A stretch of 64,000 nucleotides of DNA from Flavobacterium sp. (GTDB lineage: Bacteria > Bacteroidota > Bacteroidia > Flavobacteriales > Flavobacteriaceae), in the NCBI RefSeq assembly GCF_029945805.1, contig NZ_JAQSDH010000002.1, positions 1 through 64,000 on the forward strand, in the 5' to 3' direction. A model generated the notes under the pieces. The model saw only the letters and a list, made by a program, of their open reading frames with translations. It had not been told where the DNA came from and ran no database searches. The position numbers were made by a program, and so were the translations under genes. Within the stretch, counting starts at the first letter, position 1; each line of letters starts with the position of its first letter. This document shows positions 35,903-46,702 of this stretch, in pieces.

Positions 35903-36871
35903 ATGACAAACAAATATTTTAAAAATAATGCCATCACATTAATGTTATTATTATCATCAACATTAATATTTTCACAAGCAGTAAATAAACCATCAATAAT
36001 GGTTTTTCCTTCCGATGATTGGATGGAAAACAATAACTATATGGACACTGTAGATAATCAAGGAACACAAACTAAAGTTCCAAATTATGCAAGAGCTTTA
36101 TTAAACGATGATTTAACTCAAGTAATTAGTACCATAGAAGGATTAATGAAAGAAAGAAATTATCCTTTAACAAATCTGTCTTCAACTTTAAAAGATATTA
36201 CAGATAGAAACGCGTTGGCAAATGCTGAAACCAGTGAAGATGGCGCAAGTACAAGTGAAGGCCCAAAGGACAAACTATTAAGCACCGCGCGACCAGATAT
36301 CGTATTATATGTATTTTGGAAAATCAACTCAATTGGTCCAAAAAAATCGATAACATTTAGACTTTCAGGTATAGATGCCGGAACAAATAAGCCTCAAGCA
36401 ACTGCCGATGGTACCGGTAATGAATTAATTGGAGCCACTTTACCAGTAATGTTAAAAACATCAGTTTTGTCACATATTGACAATTTTAACTCACAGTTGA
36501 TGACCTTTTTTGAGGAAATGCAAGTTAAGGGAAGGGAAGTTTCTGTAGAAATACAAGTCTTTGATGGAGCTCCTAAAAACCTGAACTCTGAAATTAACGA
36601 AGATGGCGATGAACTTTCAGATGATCTTAAAAGATGGATGAAATCTAATACGGTAAACGGTGCTTTTACCCTTCAAACTAAAACTGCTACCAAAATGCAA
36701 CTTGTTTCTGTTCGGATTCCTCTCAGAGGTGAAGATGGAGCTGCTTACACAACGGATGATTTCGGTACTGCACTAAGAAAATATCTTAAAAAAACATATA
36801 AATTCCCAAGTTCTAATTACAGTATTGGAACCGGTAAAGCAGTTATAGTAATTGGAGGGAAAAGTCAGTAA
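35903..36871 (+). CDS. Exported protein, DUF6175-like
   Basis: The 322-residue product has a signal peptide (about 1-24, ending IFSQ) and a KPSIMVFPSDDWMENNNYMDT block followed by DNQGTQTKVPNYARAL, as in DUF6175 proteins of Bacteroidetes; the assignment is by recognition of that block. It lies 7 bp after the split gene and 20 bp before the next, so it is in the same operon. Confidence 0.65.
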   Translation: MTNKYFKNNAITLMLLLSSTLIFSQAVNKPSIMVFPSDDWMENNNYMDTVDNQGTQTKVPNYARALLNDDLTQVISTIEGLMKERNYPLTNLSSTLKDITDRNALANAETSEDGASTSEGPKDKLLSTARPDIVLYVFWKINSIGPKKSITFRLSGIDAGTNKPQATADGTGNELIGATLPVMLKTSVLSHIDNFNSQLMTFFEEMQVKGREVSVEIQVFDGAPKNLNSEINEDGDELSDDLKRWMKSNTVNGAFTLQTKTATKMQLVSVRIPLRGEDGAAYTTDDFGTALRKYLKKTYKFPSSNYSIGTGKAVIVIGGKSQ

Positions 36872-36891
36872 TAATCAATAAAATAAAAAAC

Positions 36892-37848
36892 ATGAAGAAA
36901 ATTATCTTGTTAGGCATTTTCACAATGTGCTATAATTTCACTTTGGCTCAAAACGAAAAAGGAAGCACAAATGATGCTGCCAGAATAACTTTAGCAACTT
37001 ATGTGCCGCAACAAATTGATATGATGCCCGATGCGGCCCGTAGTATTTTAGCAAACAAATTAAGTCAAATTGTAACCCAAAACGGAATGGGCGGATCAGC
37101 AAATAGCGAAAGATTTATTATTACCGCTAATATAAATGTGATTAGCAAAGATTTGACTCCTACAGCACCATCAATGACAGCCTTTGTATTGGAAGTTACC
37201 CTGCACATTGGAGATGGTATAGAAGGGACTAAATTTTCAAGCACATCAATTACTGTAAAAGGTGTCGGTGAAAACGAAACCAAAGCCTATATCTCTGCTT
37301 TGAAAGGTATTAATCCTAAAAATGCAACTATTCAAAGCTTTGTAGAAAACGGCAAATCAAAAATCATAGAATATTATACTAGCAAATGTGATTTTATAAT
37401 AAAAGAAGCTCAAACTCTTGTAAGCCAAAATAAGTATGAAGAAGCAATTTATAAATTAACTAGTGTACCAACAGTTTGTAAAAGTTGTTATGATAAATGT
37501 ATGGATGCAGTAGCGCCAATTTATAAAAAGAAAATAGACAGAGAATGTAAACTAAAATTAGCAGAAGCAACTAATTACTGGTCAGCAAATCAATCCGTTG
37601 ATGTTGCAAATCAGGTCGGAGAACTACTTACTACAATAGATCCTTCAGCAGCTTGTTTTGGAGATGTAAAAACACTATCCAATAAAATAGCAGCAAGAGT
37701 TAAAGAACTAGATGCAAGAGAATGGAAATATATATTAAAAGACCAAGCACAAGAAAGTGAAAGAATAAAAGCTATTAGAGATATTGGAGTAGCTTATGGA
37801 AACGGTCAGCCAAAAACTGTTACTTACAATGTTAGAGGTTGGTGGTAG
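36892..37848 (+). CDS. Exported protein with TPR-like C-terminal part
   Basis: The 318-residue product has a signal peptide (1-19, ending LAQ). The N-terminal domain (about 25-150) is beta-rich (RFIITANINVIS, MTAFVLEVTLHIGDG) and the C-terminal half is helical, with TPR-like pattern (LVSQNKYEEAIYKL) and a CKSCYDKC motif. It ends the five-gene group. The function is unknown; the group probably forms an envelope complex. Confidence 0.6.
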   Translation: MKKIILLGIFTMCYNFTLAQNEKGSTNDAARITLATYVPQQIDMMPDAARSILANKLSQIVTQNGMGGSANSERFIITANINVISKDLTPTAPSMTAFVLEVTLHIGDGIEGTKFSSTSITVKGVGENETKAYISALKGINPKNATIQSFVENGKSKIIEYYTSKCDFIIKEAQTLVSQNKYEEAIYKLTSVPTVCKSCYDKCMDAVAPIYKKKIDRECKLKLAEATNYWSANQSVDVANQVGELLTTIDPSAACFGDVKTLSNKIAARVKELDAREWKYILKDQAQESERIKAIRDIGVAYGNGQPKTVTYNVRGWW

Positions 37849-38004
37849 GATAAAATTAGTTTGGTTAAACATTTACCTTCTTAAATCTGAACAATTTCCC
37901 CATTGTTATAATGCTCAAAATAAGAATTATTTTATGTAAGAGAGTGTGAGTTACCTTTTGGCGGATAGTTTTTTATCAAAAATAGGATACGAACAAAATT
38001 TAAC

Positions 38005-38012
38005 TATTTTTG
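38005..38012 (+). promoter_or_regulatory. Possible -7 element for adhesin gene
   Basis: TATTTTTG matches the TAnnTTTG consensus 89 bp before the adhesin start codon. No TTG lies at the ideal distance upstream, so this is only a possible promoter within the 252-bp gap after the exported-protein cluster. Confidence 0.35.
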
Positions 38013-38100
38013 TCTGATAAGTTAGGTTAAAAATAATCTAAATAGTTTAGTTAGCCCCAAATTAAATAAAATAGAACCATGATTTTCAAAAGATTAAACA

Positions 38101-41100
38101 ATGAAACATATTTACATCGCTATTTTACTAGTTTTGGGGCAACACCTTGCCGCAGCTAATGAAAATAAGACTTTACTCGCTCCGTCCGCGACTATTTCGG
38201 GAGGAACTTCTGTATGCCAAAATTCGGCTAACCCGGTAATAACTTTTACAGGAAGCGGAGGAACTGCTCCGTATACATTTACGTATACACTAAATGGAAT
38301 TTCACAAACACCAATTGTAAGTTCAGGAAATGTTGGAACTCTAACTGCAAATACTGCAATTACAGGAACATTTACTTATAATTTAGTTAGTGTTCAAGAT
38401 TCGTCTGGCACTCAAAATCTGAATTTGACTCCTGTTGTTATAACTGTAAATGCTCCTCCAACAATTAATTTTACCTTTACTAATGACAATACTTGTTCAG
38501 GGACAGTGGTTCAATTTACCTCAACAGTATCGGGAGCAGGGACAAACAATTACTCTTGGGATTTTGGAGATGGATCACCGCTCTCAACTCAGCAAAATCC
38601 AATGCATTCATTTACTTCTTTAGGATGTGGGACTACTACATTTTCTGTAGTTTTAACTGTTACACGAGGTGGTTGTACAGTAACAAGAACTCAGAACGTT
38701 ACAGTAAAGCAGAAACCGGATATTAGTTTTAATGATCCAAATGCAACAAGTTCAGCAAATCAATTTAGTAATTGCACAGTCGCTTCACTTACAAATACAA
38801 GTTATTCAATAACTGTTGATAACACATCAGCTTCACTTGGTTGCATAACATCATACTCAATAAATTGGGGTGATACTACTCCATCTCAAAACAACATTAA
38901 CTTTCCCATATCTCATACTTATACCCAATTAAGTGTATACAATATGGTTATAACCGCCATAGGAAATTTTAACTGTAGTAATTCTGTAAGTTATGAAGTT
39001 AAAAATATTTCCAATCCTTCTGCAGGAGTACTAAATCCTGGCGGCACGGTTGATATGTGTATACCGTCACCGGTTATTCAATATACAATTGGTAATTGGG
39101 CACAAAATTCACCAGGCACAACTTATGCAATTAACTATGGTGATAATTCTCCTATTGTAAATATAAGTCAGGCGACAATGGTGGCTTCACCATATTATAA
39201 TGCCATAAATCCATTACTTTCTACAAACTATCCTATTCCATACTCCTACAATACTAATAGTTGCCTTAATGGTGGGGGTGATTTTATCATAACTTTAGTT
39301 GTTACAAACGCTTGTAGGACTACTACGGGAACAGTTGTGGGAGGAAACACCAGGTCAAAACCTGTAGCAGATTTTACATCCCTCCCAATTGAATGTATTA
39401 CTTCAAATGTTTTATTTTCCAATACAACAATCTTAGGATATGACAGCGGGTGCGTAAGGGATACAAGATTTACTTGGAATTTTGGCGACCCTGCTAGTGG
39501 AGCAAATAATATAATTACCACAGGATGGGTAACAAATGCTACAAATGCTAATCATATATTTTCGGCAGCAGGTCTATATACCATTACACTTACGGCCCAA
39601 AATGGATGTGGCACAACTACAAAAACTCAACAAATCTGCATAGAATCTCCGTTAGTGCCGCTGTTTACATTAAGTCCAAACACAGGATGTACGCCTTTAG
39701 CTGTTAATACTACAAACAATACTAATCTAGCAAACCAATGTTCTCCACCAATTTATTTGTGGAATGTAACTTATGCTAGTGGTAATTGCGGTTCTTTATC
39801 AGCTTTCACTTATACAGGTGGAACATCAGCAACATCAGCAAATCCATCTTTTAATTTTACAGAGGCTGGGACGTATTCTATTAGCGTTACAATTAGAAAT
39901 TCGTGTGGTCCAGTAACATCTGCTATACAAACGGTAGTTGTTAAAAAACCGCCAAGTATAACCTTGATAAATGGAATATTACCTAATTACTGCGGTTCAG
40001 CAAATGTAAACCCAATAGCAACAGTAAACAGTTGTGCGCCAGCTAGTAGCACATTAACCTATTCCTGGAGTTTTCCTGGAGGCACGCCATCTACCTCTAA
40101 TTTCGCAAATCCAGTAAATATTAATTATCCAACTACAGGAAATTATACTATTTCTTTAGTAGTTTCAAATGAATGTGGACCTTCCAATACTGCAACACAA
40201 TCCTTTGTAGTAAATCCAACGCCAGTAATTACAAACAGCAGTTTAAGTCAAACTATTTGTTCAGGTTCAGCAACTACCTTAGTTACTTTAACGGCAATTC
40301 CAGTCGGCACCACTTTTTCCTGGACAGCTTCGGCAACAGCTGGGATAAGTGGATTTACTTCTTCCGGGACTACTAATACTATCCCCTCACAAATCATCAA
40401 TACGACTAATACTAACCCAGGCACAATTACTTACTTAATTACTCCAACTGTTGGAGGTTGTATCGGTGCTCCAGTAAATTATGTTGTTACAGTCAATCCT
40501 GCTCCATCCATAACAACTCCACTCCAACCAAGTTCTGTTTGTTTAGGAGGAACTCCAACACCTTTGACAATAGTATTAAATAGTTCAGCAGTCGTTCCTA
40601 CATACCAGTGGTATTCAAATACCAGTAGTTCGACAACAGGAGGCACATTAATCAGTGGAGCCACTAATGCTACTTTTAACCCTCTAGCTTCAACTGTAGG
40701 AACCTTGTATTATTATTGTGTTATCTCATTATCTTCTGGAGGTTGTTCTAGTATAACCTCAAATATTGTAACGGTAACTGTTAATCCATTACCCACAATA
40801 ACAGTTCACCCTACACCAACACAAAGTATATGTGTTGGAGGTGTTATTCCGACACTGAATGTATCCTATGCAGGAGGATTAGGAACACCAACTTATCAAT
40901 GGTATAGTAATACAACTAGCACTTCGTCAGGAGGAACATCAGTTGGCACAAATTCTTCAAGCTATACACCACCTGTTTTTAATACTGCAGGCACATTCTA
41001 TTATTATGCTGTAGTTAGTTTAAGTGGTAATGGTTGTGGTACAGTTTCCAGTAATTCATCTGAAATTATTGTTGTTGCCGATCCAACTTTGACAATACAG

Positions 41101-44100
41101 CCTTTGACTACTCAAACAGTCTGTCAAAATTCAGCGGCTACAGCATTAACAGTCGTTGCCTCAGGAGGGGTTGGTTCTTATACTTACCAATGGTATACCA
41201 ATCCAAATAGCACAACACCTTCAGGGACATTAATTTCTGGGGCAACTAATGCTTCTTATTCTCCACCAACAAATATAGTTGGAACACAATATTACTATTG
41301 CATCATTACTCAAACCGATTTAGGTTGTTCAGTAACTAGTGCAATAGCTACAGTTATTGTGGTCAATGCTCCCCAAATTATTACGCAACCACAATCAGCC
41401 TCTATTTGTGAAGGTGCACCTCAGACACCATTAAATGTTGCTTATAACAACGGAACTGGAACCGCAAGTTACCAATGGTATGATTCAACTGGTTTGATTT
41501 CAGGTGCAACCTCAGCTTCTTATACTCCAACAAATACTGTAACCACAAATTATTATTGCATTATAACTTTCTCATCAGGGGGATGTACAAGCATAACTTC
41601 AGCTACAGCTACTGTAACTATCAATACTTTACCAACAATTGCATTGCAACCTACGCCAACACAAAGTATTTGTATTGGAGGTGTTATTCCAATACTGACT
41701 GTATCCTATATAGGAGGAGTAGGAACGCCAACTTATCAATGGTATAGTAATACAACTAGCACTACGTCAGGAGGAACATCAGTTGGCACAAATTCTTCAA
41801 GCTATACACCACCTGTCTTTAACACAGCAGGCACATTCTATTATTATGTTACAGTTAGTTTAAGTGGTAATGGTTGCGGAACGGCAATTAGTAATGTTGC
41901 GCAGGTTATAGTAATAGCTGACCCTATCATTAATACTCAGCCTTTAGTTACTCAGACGCAATGTCAAAATTCTACTGCAACACCGTTAACAGTTGTTTCA
42001 TCTGGTGGGATAGGAATTTTTAATTATCAATGGTATAATACATTAACTCCTGTAAATACCGGAGGAACTCCTATAGGAACCAATACATCAAGTTTTACTC
42101 CGCCTACATCAACTGTAGGAACATTTTATTATTATTGTTTGGTATCACAATCTGGTTTAGGTTGTTCAGTAGCTAGTACAATTGCAACAGTTATTGTGGT
42201 CAATGCTCCTCAAATAATTACACAGCCACAATCAGTATCTATTTGTGAAGGTGCGCCTCAAACACCATTAACGGTTACGTATAGTAACGGAACCGGAACC
42301 GCAAGTTACCAATGGTATGATTCAACTGCATTGATTTCTGGTGCGACTTCAGCTACCTATACACCAACAAATACTGTAACAACAGATTATTATTGTATTA
42401 TCACATTCTCATCTGGGGGATGCACGAGTATAACTTCGGCAACAGCTACTATAACTGTAAATCCATTACCAGCAATTTCATTACAACCTACGCCAACACA
42501 AAGTATCTGTGCAGGAGGTTCTATTTCGGCACTTACTGTATCATACTCTGGAGGATTAGGAACACCAACTTATCAATGGTATAGTAATACAACCAGCTCA
42601 ACATCAGGAGGAACACCAGTAGGCACTAATTCTTCAAGCTATACACCACCTGTTTTTAATACTGCTGGGACATTCTATTACTATGTAGTGATTAGTTTAA
42701 ATGGAAGTGGCTGTGGAAATATTACGAGCCAGATAGCCCAGATTGATGTAGTACCAGACCCATCTATTACAACTCAGCCTTTAGTGACTCAAACACAGTG
42801 TCAAAGCTCAGCAGCTACACCTTTAGTTGTTGTTTCAAGTGGTGGAATAGGAACTTTTAATTATCAATGGTATTCAAATACATCTCCATCAAACTCGGGC
42901 GGTACTGCGATACCCGGTGCAACTACTGATATCTATATCCCACTAACAGATGTAGTAGGCACTAAATATTATTATTGTGTAATTACACAATCAGGAGTTG
43001 GTTGTAATGTAACAAGTGCTGTTGCTACTGTTATTGTAGTGACCGCTCCAATAATAACAATACAACCCCAATCTGATACTGTTTGTTTCGGTTCAGTTTT
43101 GACACCGCTGACTATAGCTTACATTAATGGTACAGGAACAGCAAGCTATCAATGGTATGATGATAATGGTATTATTGTTGGAGCTATTAACGACACTTAT
43201 ACGCCTACAAATACAATTACAACAAGTTTTTATTGCATCATAACCTTTGCTTCTGGAGGTTGTACAAGTATTACATCAAATACAGCGACTGTAACTATAA
43301 ATCCTATTCCTACTGTAGATCAACAACCAATACTATTGCAAAGTGTTTGTGTTGGTATTGATATAACGCCACTAACGGTAAGCTATATTGGTGGATTTGG
43401 AACCGTTACTTATCAATGGTATAGTAATACAAATAATTCAACAATAGGTGGTACACCTGTTGGTACTAATTCTGCATCTTATACACCACAAGTTTATACA
43501 ATAGCAAATTCATATTACTATTATGTAACGCTTAGCTTTAGTGGAAGCGGGTGTGGGACAATCACCAGTAGTGTTGCTCAAGTAGATGTAGTTAATGATC
43601 AAACGGTTACAGTTCAACCATTGGTTACTCAAACAGTTTGTCAAAACTCTCTACCAACTGTTTTGGGTGTTACCGTATCAGGCGGTTTAGGAACTGTATA
43701 TAACTATCAATGGTATAGTTCAAGTACTAATAACACTACTTCAGGAACAGTTATAACAGGGGAAACAAATAATACGTTTATACCACCAACAATAACGGCT
43801 GGTACAGTATATTATTATTGTCTAATAACGCAGGCCGTTGGTTCAGGATGTAATGCAACAACGAATACCGCTGAGGTAATTGTAAATGTAGCTCCGGCAT
43901 TGGCAAACCAACCCATTTCAAGCACTGTCTGTGTAAACGAAACGCCAACGCTCTTATCATTAACTTATACCAACGGTATAGGGATCCCAACCTATCAATG
44001 GTTTTCAAATACTATAAATTCTAATATTGGTGGAAATACAATTGCAAGTGCAACAAATGCAACATATTCTGCACTAACAGTTACATCCGGAACTACATAC

Positions 44101-46689
44101 TATTACTGTGTGATAACATTTCCGACTATATCTGGAGGATGCTCAGTTATAACTACAGATCCTGCAACGGTTATAGTTAATGACAATCCAGTAATAGCTC
44201 CATTAACTTCAACTATTTGCAGCGCGACAACATTTACAGTTACACCAGCTAATAGTGGAGGTAATATTGTTCCAATTGGCACAACCTATTCATGGTCTAC
44301 ACCAATAATAAGCCCAGTAGGAACAATAACTGGTGCTTCAGCACAACCCACACCACAAATAGATATTAGCCAAACATTAGTTAACACATCTACAAATCCA
44401 TCTACTGTTACTTATACAGTAACGCCTATTTCAGGGGTTTGTACAGGTGCAAATTTTACGGTTACTATCACGGTAAATCCGGCAATCAATCCTAATATAG
44501 TTTTGAATGATAATTTATGCTTCGGCGTAAATATAGCATCCATCACAACCAACATTACGGGTGGAATTCCTTTTTCATCAGGCACTCCTTATACTATTTC
44601 TTGGACAGGTCCAAACGGATTTACGTCTACGGCTACCAGTATTTCAAATTTAGCACCTGGCAATTATGATGTTACCATTGCAGATGCTGGCGGTTGTCCT
44701 TTTTCTAACACCTATACCATCACCGAACCTGCAGCTATTGCCATTACAGTCGACAGCGAAAATGACATTACGTGTTTCAATGCGACTAATGGAAGTATAA
44801 CTATATCCGTAACTGGTGGCACTGGAGCTTATGTTTACACATGGACCAAAGACACCAGTCCTTATGCGGATGTTACGCAGGATATTGCAAACCTAGCTCC
44901 GGGAGTATATATAGTATCCGTTACCGATGCTAATAATTGCGGACCAACAACAGCAACTTTCACAATTACACAACCACCACTTTTAGTAGTGAGTCTTGTT
45001 AGTCAGACCAATGTGCTGTGTTTTGGAGCCGCTACAGGTGAAATCTTTGTAAATGTAGTGGGCGGAACTGTCGGAAGTGGTTATACATTTTCATGGACAG
45101 GACCCAATAGTTTTACCAGCAGCAATCAGAATCTAAACGCTATTGTTGCCGGAATGTATGATCTTACGGTAACGGATGCCAATGGATGCCAAAAGAATCT
45201 TTCGGTTACTATAACCCAATCAACAGACATCGTTATCGCTTACACTACAACGCCAATTACCTGTTACGGAGCTGACAATGCCTCTATATCCGTTACGCTT
45301 TCGGGCGGAAATCCTCCGTATCAATACCAATGGAGCAATCTGGCAACAACCTTAAACCAAACCAATCTCTCTGCCGGAAATTACACCATCACAGTAACCG
45401 ATGCTGTAGGCTGTCCAAAAGTAGAGACTATCAATATTCCACAAGCGCCTGTTTTTACGATTAACCCCATAGTAGCAAACATTTCTTGTTTTGGTGCTCA
45501 AAACGGTAGTATAAATCTAAACCTAACAGGCGGAATAACTCCAGTAGCTTTAACTTGGAGCGATGGAAGCACTTCAGGATTAATTAGAAACAACCTCGGT
45601 CCCGGAACCTACACTGCCACAATTTCAGATGGAACTCCCTGTTTCATAGTAAGAACATTTACTATTGTCGAACCGCAACCACTCATTCTTTCAGCCAACA
45701 TTACAAACGCTTTTAATTGTACCAATGCCAGTTCGGGTGCTATTGATTTGATTGTCGCAGGCGGAACTCCCCCATTCGGCTATTCATGGTCTAACGGAAG
45801 TTCAACAGAAGATTTATCCAGCATTACATCCGGAAACTATTTAGTTACAGTAACCGATGCCAATGGTTGTATTAAAACAGAACAATTTCCAATCACAAGA
45901 CCTGATCCAATTGTCCTGAATGTTACCACTCAAACCACTTTTGATTGTGCTGCCCACACGGTCGACCAAAATTTTGTCGCTCAAGCATCAGGGGGAATTC
46001 CTGCTTATCAATTCCAATGGTCGAGCGGAACTATTAGTGGAGCCAATAACGAAATAATGCAATCTCCTGTCAACGGAACAGTCTTATTAACCGTAACCGA
46101 TAGTTATGGCTGCACAGCAACACAAACCGTTGTAGTGGATACTCCCACATTAGGCTATCCTTCATTTGATACCACTTCCATCGGATATGCCACTTATGGA
46201 ATATATGCTATTGGTGATCCAATCACATTTCAAAGTACTATTACTGGCGATTACCTTTCCGTTTCATGGGACTTCGGTGACGGAACTTTCTCAACCGATC
46301 TAAATCCAACTCACATTTACGCCATCCCAAAAGATTATGTAGTAACGCAAACTGTTACCTATCCTTTCGGATGCGTCTATGTTCAAACCATAACTTTAAT
46401 TGTAGAAAAAGGATACCTCTTAGTAGTCCCAACAGCATTTACTCCAAATGGCGATACTATTAACGATACCTTCAGACCCGTCACAAAAAGGTTGAAAAAT
46501 GTTCGCTTAGATGTTTACGACACTTGGGGCTCCATCATCTATTCAGAAACCGGAGACGTCTTGGTCGGATGGGATGCCAAAATAAAAGGCTTCAATGCCG
46601 AAAACGGAAACTATTACGCCAAAGTAACGGCAGAAACGTTTTACGGAACGGTCATCAACGAAAATCAAACCTTTGTTTTAATCAAATAA
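38101..46689 (+). CDS. Giant T9SS-secreted adhesin with Ig-like, PKD and SprB repeats
   Basis: The 2862-residue protein has a signal peptide (1-19). N-terminal PKD-like domains (about 120-700, for example YSWDFGDGSP) are followed by Ig-like domains of about 90 residues each with YQWYSNT and YYYC cores. Next come seven SprB-type repeats (CFGA, then GGTPPF, then NYTVTVTDANGC pattern) and a final PKD. The C-terminal domain is of the gliding-motility-associated type (VPTAFTPNGDTINDTF to NENQTFVLIK). That last part is the type B signal for type IX secretion. It should be exported and displayed on the cell surface, with roles in adhesion or gliding. It pairs with the PorP/SprF gene 13 bp downstream. 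Confidence 0.92.
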   Translation: MKHIYIAILLVLGQHLAAANENKTLLAPSATISGGTSVCQNSANPVITFTGSGGTAPYTFTYTLNGISQTPIVSSGNVGTLTANTAITGTFTYNLVSVQDSSGTQNLNLTPVVITVNAPPTINFTFTNDNTCSGTVVQFTSTVSGAGTNNYSWDFGDGSPLSTQQNPMHSFTSLGCGTTTFSVVLTVTRGGCTVTRTQNVTVKQKPDISFNDPNATSSANQFSNCTVASLTNTSYSITVDNTSASLGCITSYSINWGDTTPSQNNINFPISHTYTQLSVYNMVITAIGNFNCSNSVSYEVKNISNPSAGVLNPGGTVDMCIPSPVIQYTIGNWAQNSPGTTYAINYGDNSPIVNISQATMVASPYYNAINPLLSTNYPIPYSYNTNSCLNGGGDFIITLVVTNACRTTTGTVVGGNTRSKPVADFTSLPIECITSNVLFSNTTILGYDSGCVRDTRFTWNFGDPASGANNIITTGWVTNATNANHIFSAAGLYTITLTAQNGCGTTTKTQQICIESPLVPLFTLSPNTGCTPLAVNTTNNTNLANQCSPPIYLWNVTYASGNCGSLSAFTYTGGTSATSANPSFNFTEAGTYSISVTIRNSCGPVTSAIQTVVVKKPPSITLINGILPNYCGSANVNPIATVNSCAPASSTLTYSWSFPGGTPSTSNFANPVNINYPTTGNYTISLVVSNECGPSNTATQSFVVNPTPVITNSSLSQTICSGSATTLVTLTAIPVGTTFSWTASATAGISGFTSSGTTNTIPSQIINTTNTNPGTITYLITPTVGGCIGAPVNYVVTVNPAPSITTPLQPSSVCLGGTPTPLTIVLNSSAVVPTYQWYSNTSSSTTGGTLISGATNATFNPLASTVGTLYYYCVISLSSGGCSSITSNIVTVTVNPLPTITVHPTPTQSICVGGVIPTLNVSYAGGLGTPTYQWYSNTTSTSSGGTSVGTNSSSYTPPVFNTAGTFYYYAVVSLSGNGCGTVSSNSSEIIVVADPTLTIQPLTTQTVCQNSAATALTVVASGGVGSYTYQWYTNPNSTTPSGTLISGATNASYSPPTNIVGTQYYYCIITQTDLGCSVTSAIATVIVVNAPQIITQPQSASICEGAPQTPLNVAYNNGTGTASYQWYDSTGLISGATSASYTPTNTVTTNYYCIITFSSGGCTSITSATATVTINTLPTIALQPTPTQSICIGGVIPILTVSYIGGVGTPTYQWYSNTTSTTSGGTSVGTNSSSYTPPVFNTAGTFYYYVTVSLSGNGCGTAISNVAQVIVIADPIINTQPLVTQTQCQNSTATPLTVVSSGGIGIFNYQWYNTLTPVNTGGTPIGTNTSSFTPPTSTVGTFYYYCLVSQSGLGCSVASTIATVIVVNAPQIITQPQSVSICEGAPQTPLTVTYSNGTGTASYQWYDSTALISGATSATYTPTNTVTTDYYCIITFSSGGCTSITSATATITVNPLPAISLQPTPTQSICAGGSISALTVSYSGGLGTPTYQWYSNTTSSTSGGTPVGTNSSSYTPPVFNTAGTFYYYVVISLNGSGCGNITSQIAQIDVVPDPSITTQPLVTQTQCQSSAATPLVVVSSGGIGTFNYQWYSNTSPSNSGGTAIPGATTDIYIPLTDVVGTKYYYCVITQSGVGCNVTSAVATVIVVTAPIITIQPQSDTVCFGSVLTPLTIAYINGTGTASYQWYDDNGIIVGAINDTYTPTNTITTSFYCIITFASGGCTSITSNTATVTINPIPTVDQQPILLQSVCVGIDITPLTVSYIGGFGTVTYQWYSNTNNSTIGGTPVGTNSASYTPQVYTIANSYYYYVTLSFSGSGCGTITSSVAQVDVVNDQTVTVQPLVTQTVCQNSLPTVLGVTVSGGLGTVYNYQWYSSSTNNTTSGTVITGETNNTFIPPTITAGTVYYYCLITQAVGSGCNATTNTAEVIVNVAPALANQPISSTVCVNETPTLLSLTYTNGIGIPTYQWFSNTINSNIGGNTIASATNATYSALTVTSGTTYYYCVITFPTISGGCSVITTDPATVIVNDNPVIAPLTSTICSATTFTVTPANSGGNIVPIGTTYSWSTPIISPVGTITGASAQPTPQIDISQTLVNTSTNPSTVTYTVTPISGVCTGANFTVTITVNPAINPNIVLNDNLCFGVNIASITTNITGGIPFSSGTPYTISWTGPNGFTSTATSISNLAPGNYDVTIADAGGCPFSNTYTITEPAAIAITVDSENDITCFNATNGSITISVTGGTGAYVYTWTKDTSPYADVTQDIANLAPGVYIVSVTDANNCGPTTATFTITQPPLLVVSLVSQTNVLCFGAATGEIFVNVVGGTVGSGYTFSWTGPNSFTSSNQNLNAIVAGMYDLTVTDANGCQKNLSVTITQSTDIVIAYTTTPITCYGADNASISVTLSGGNPPYQYQWSNLATTLNQTNLSAGNYTITVTDAVGCPKVETINIPQAPVFTINPIVANISCFGAQNGSINLNLTGGITPVALTWSDGSTSGLIRNNLGPGTYTATISDGTPCFIVRTFTIVEPQPLILSANITNAFNCTNASSGAIDLIVAGGTPPFGYSWSNGSSTEDLSSITSGNYLVTVTDANGCIKTEQFPITRPDPIVLNVTTQTTFDCAAHTVDQNFVAQASGGIPAYQFQWSSGTISGANNEIMQSPVNGTVLLTVTDSYGCTATQTVVVDTPTLGYPSFDTTSIGYATYGIYAIGDPITFQSTITGDYLSVSWDFGDGTFSTDLNPTHIYAIPKDYVVTQTVTYPFGCVYVQTITLIVEKGYLLVVPTAFTPNGDTINDTFRPVTKRLKNVRLDVYDTWGSIIYSETGDVLVGWDAKIKGFNAENGNYYAKVTAETFYGTVINENQTFVLIK
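40795..44160 (+). repeat. Four tandem 840-bp super-repeats of three Ig domains
   Basis: Inside the adhesin, an A-B-C order of three distinct Ig-like domains is repeated four times, with a period near 840 bp (markers at about 40811, 41651, 42491 and 43321). A units begin with PTPTQSIC-like, B units with QPLVTQTQCQ-like and C units with QPQSVSICEG-like blocks. The first three copies are very close at DNA level and the fourth is more diverged. Confidence 0.85.
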
Positions 46690-46702
46690 GCACCACATAA
46701 TT

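Noticed and set aside
40795..44160. Regular DNA repeats in the adhesin as a CRISPR or mobile element
   Set aside because: The repeats are in frame, about 840 bp long and encode Ig-like domains of one protein.
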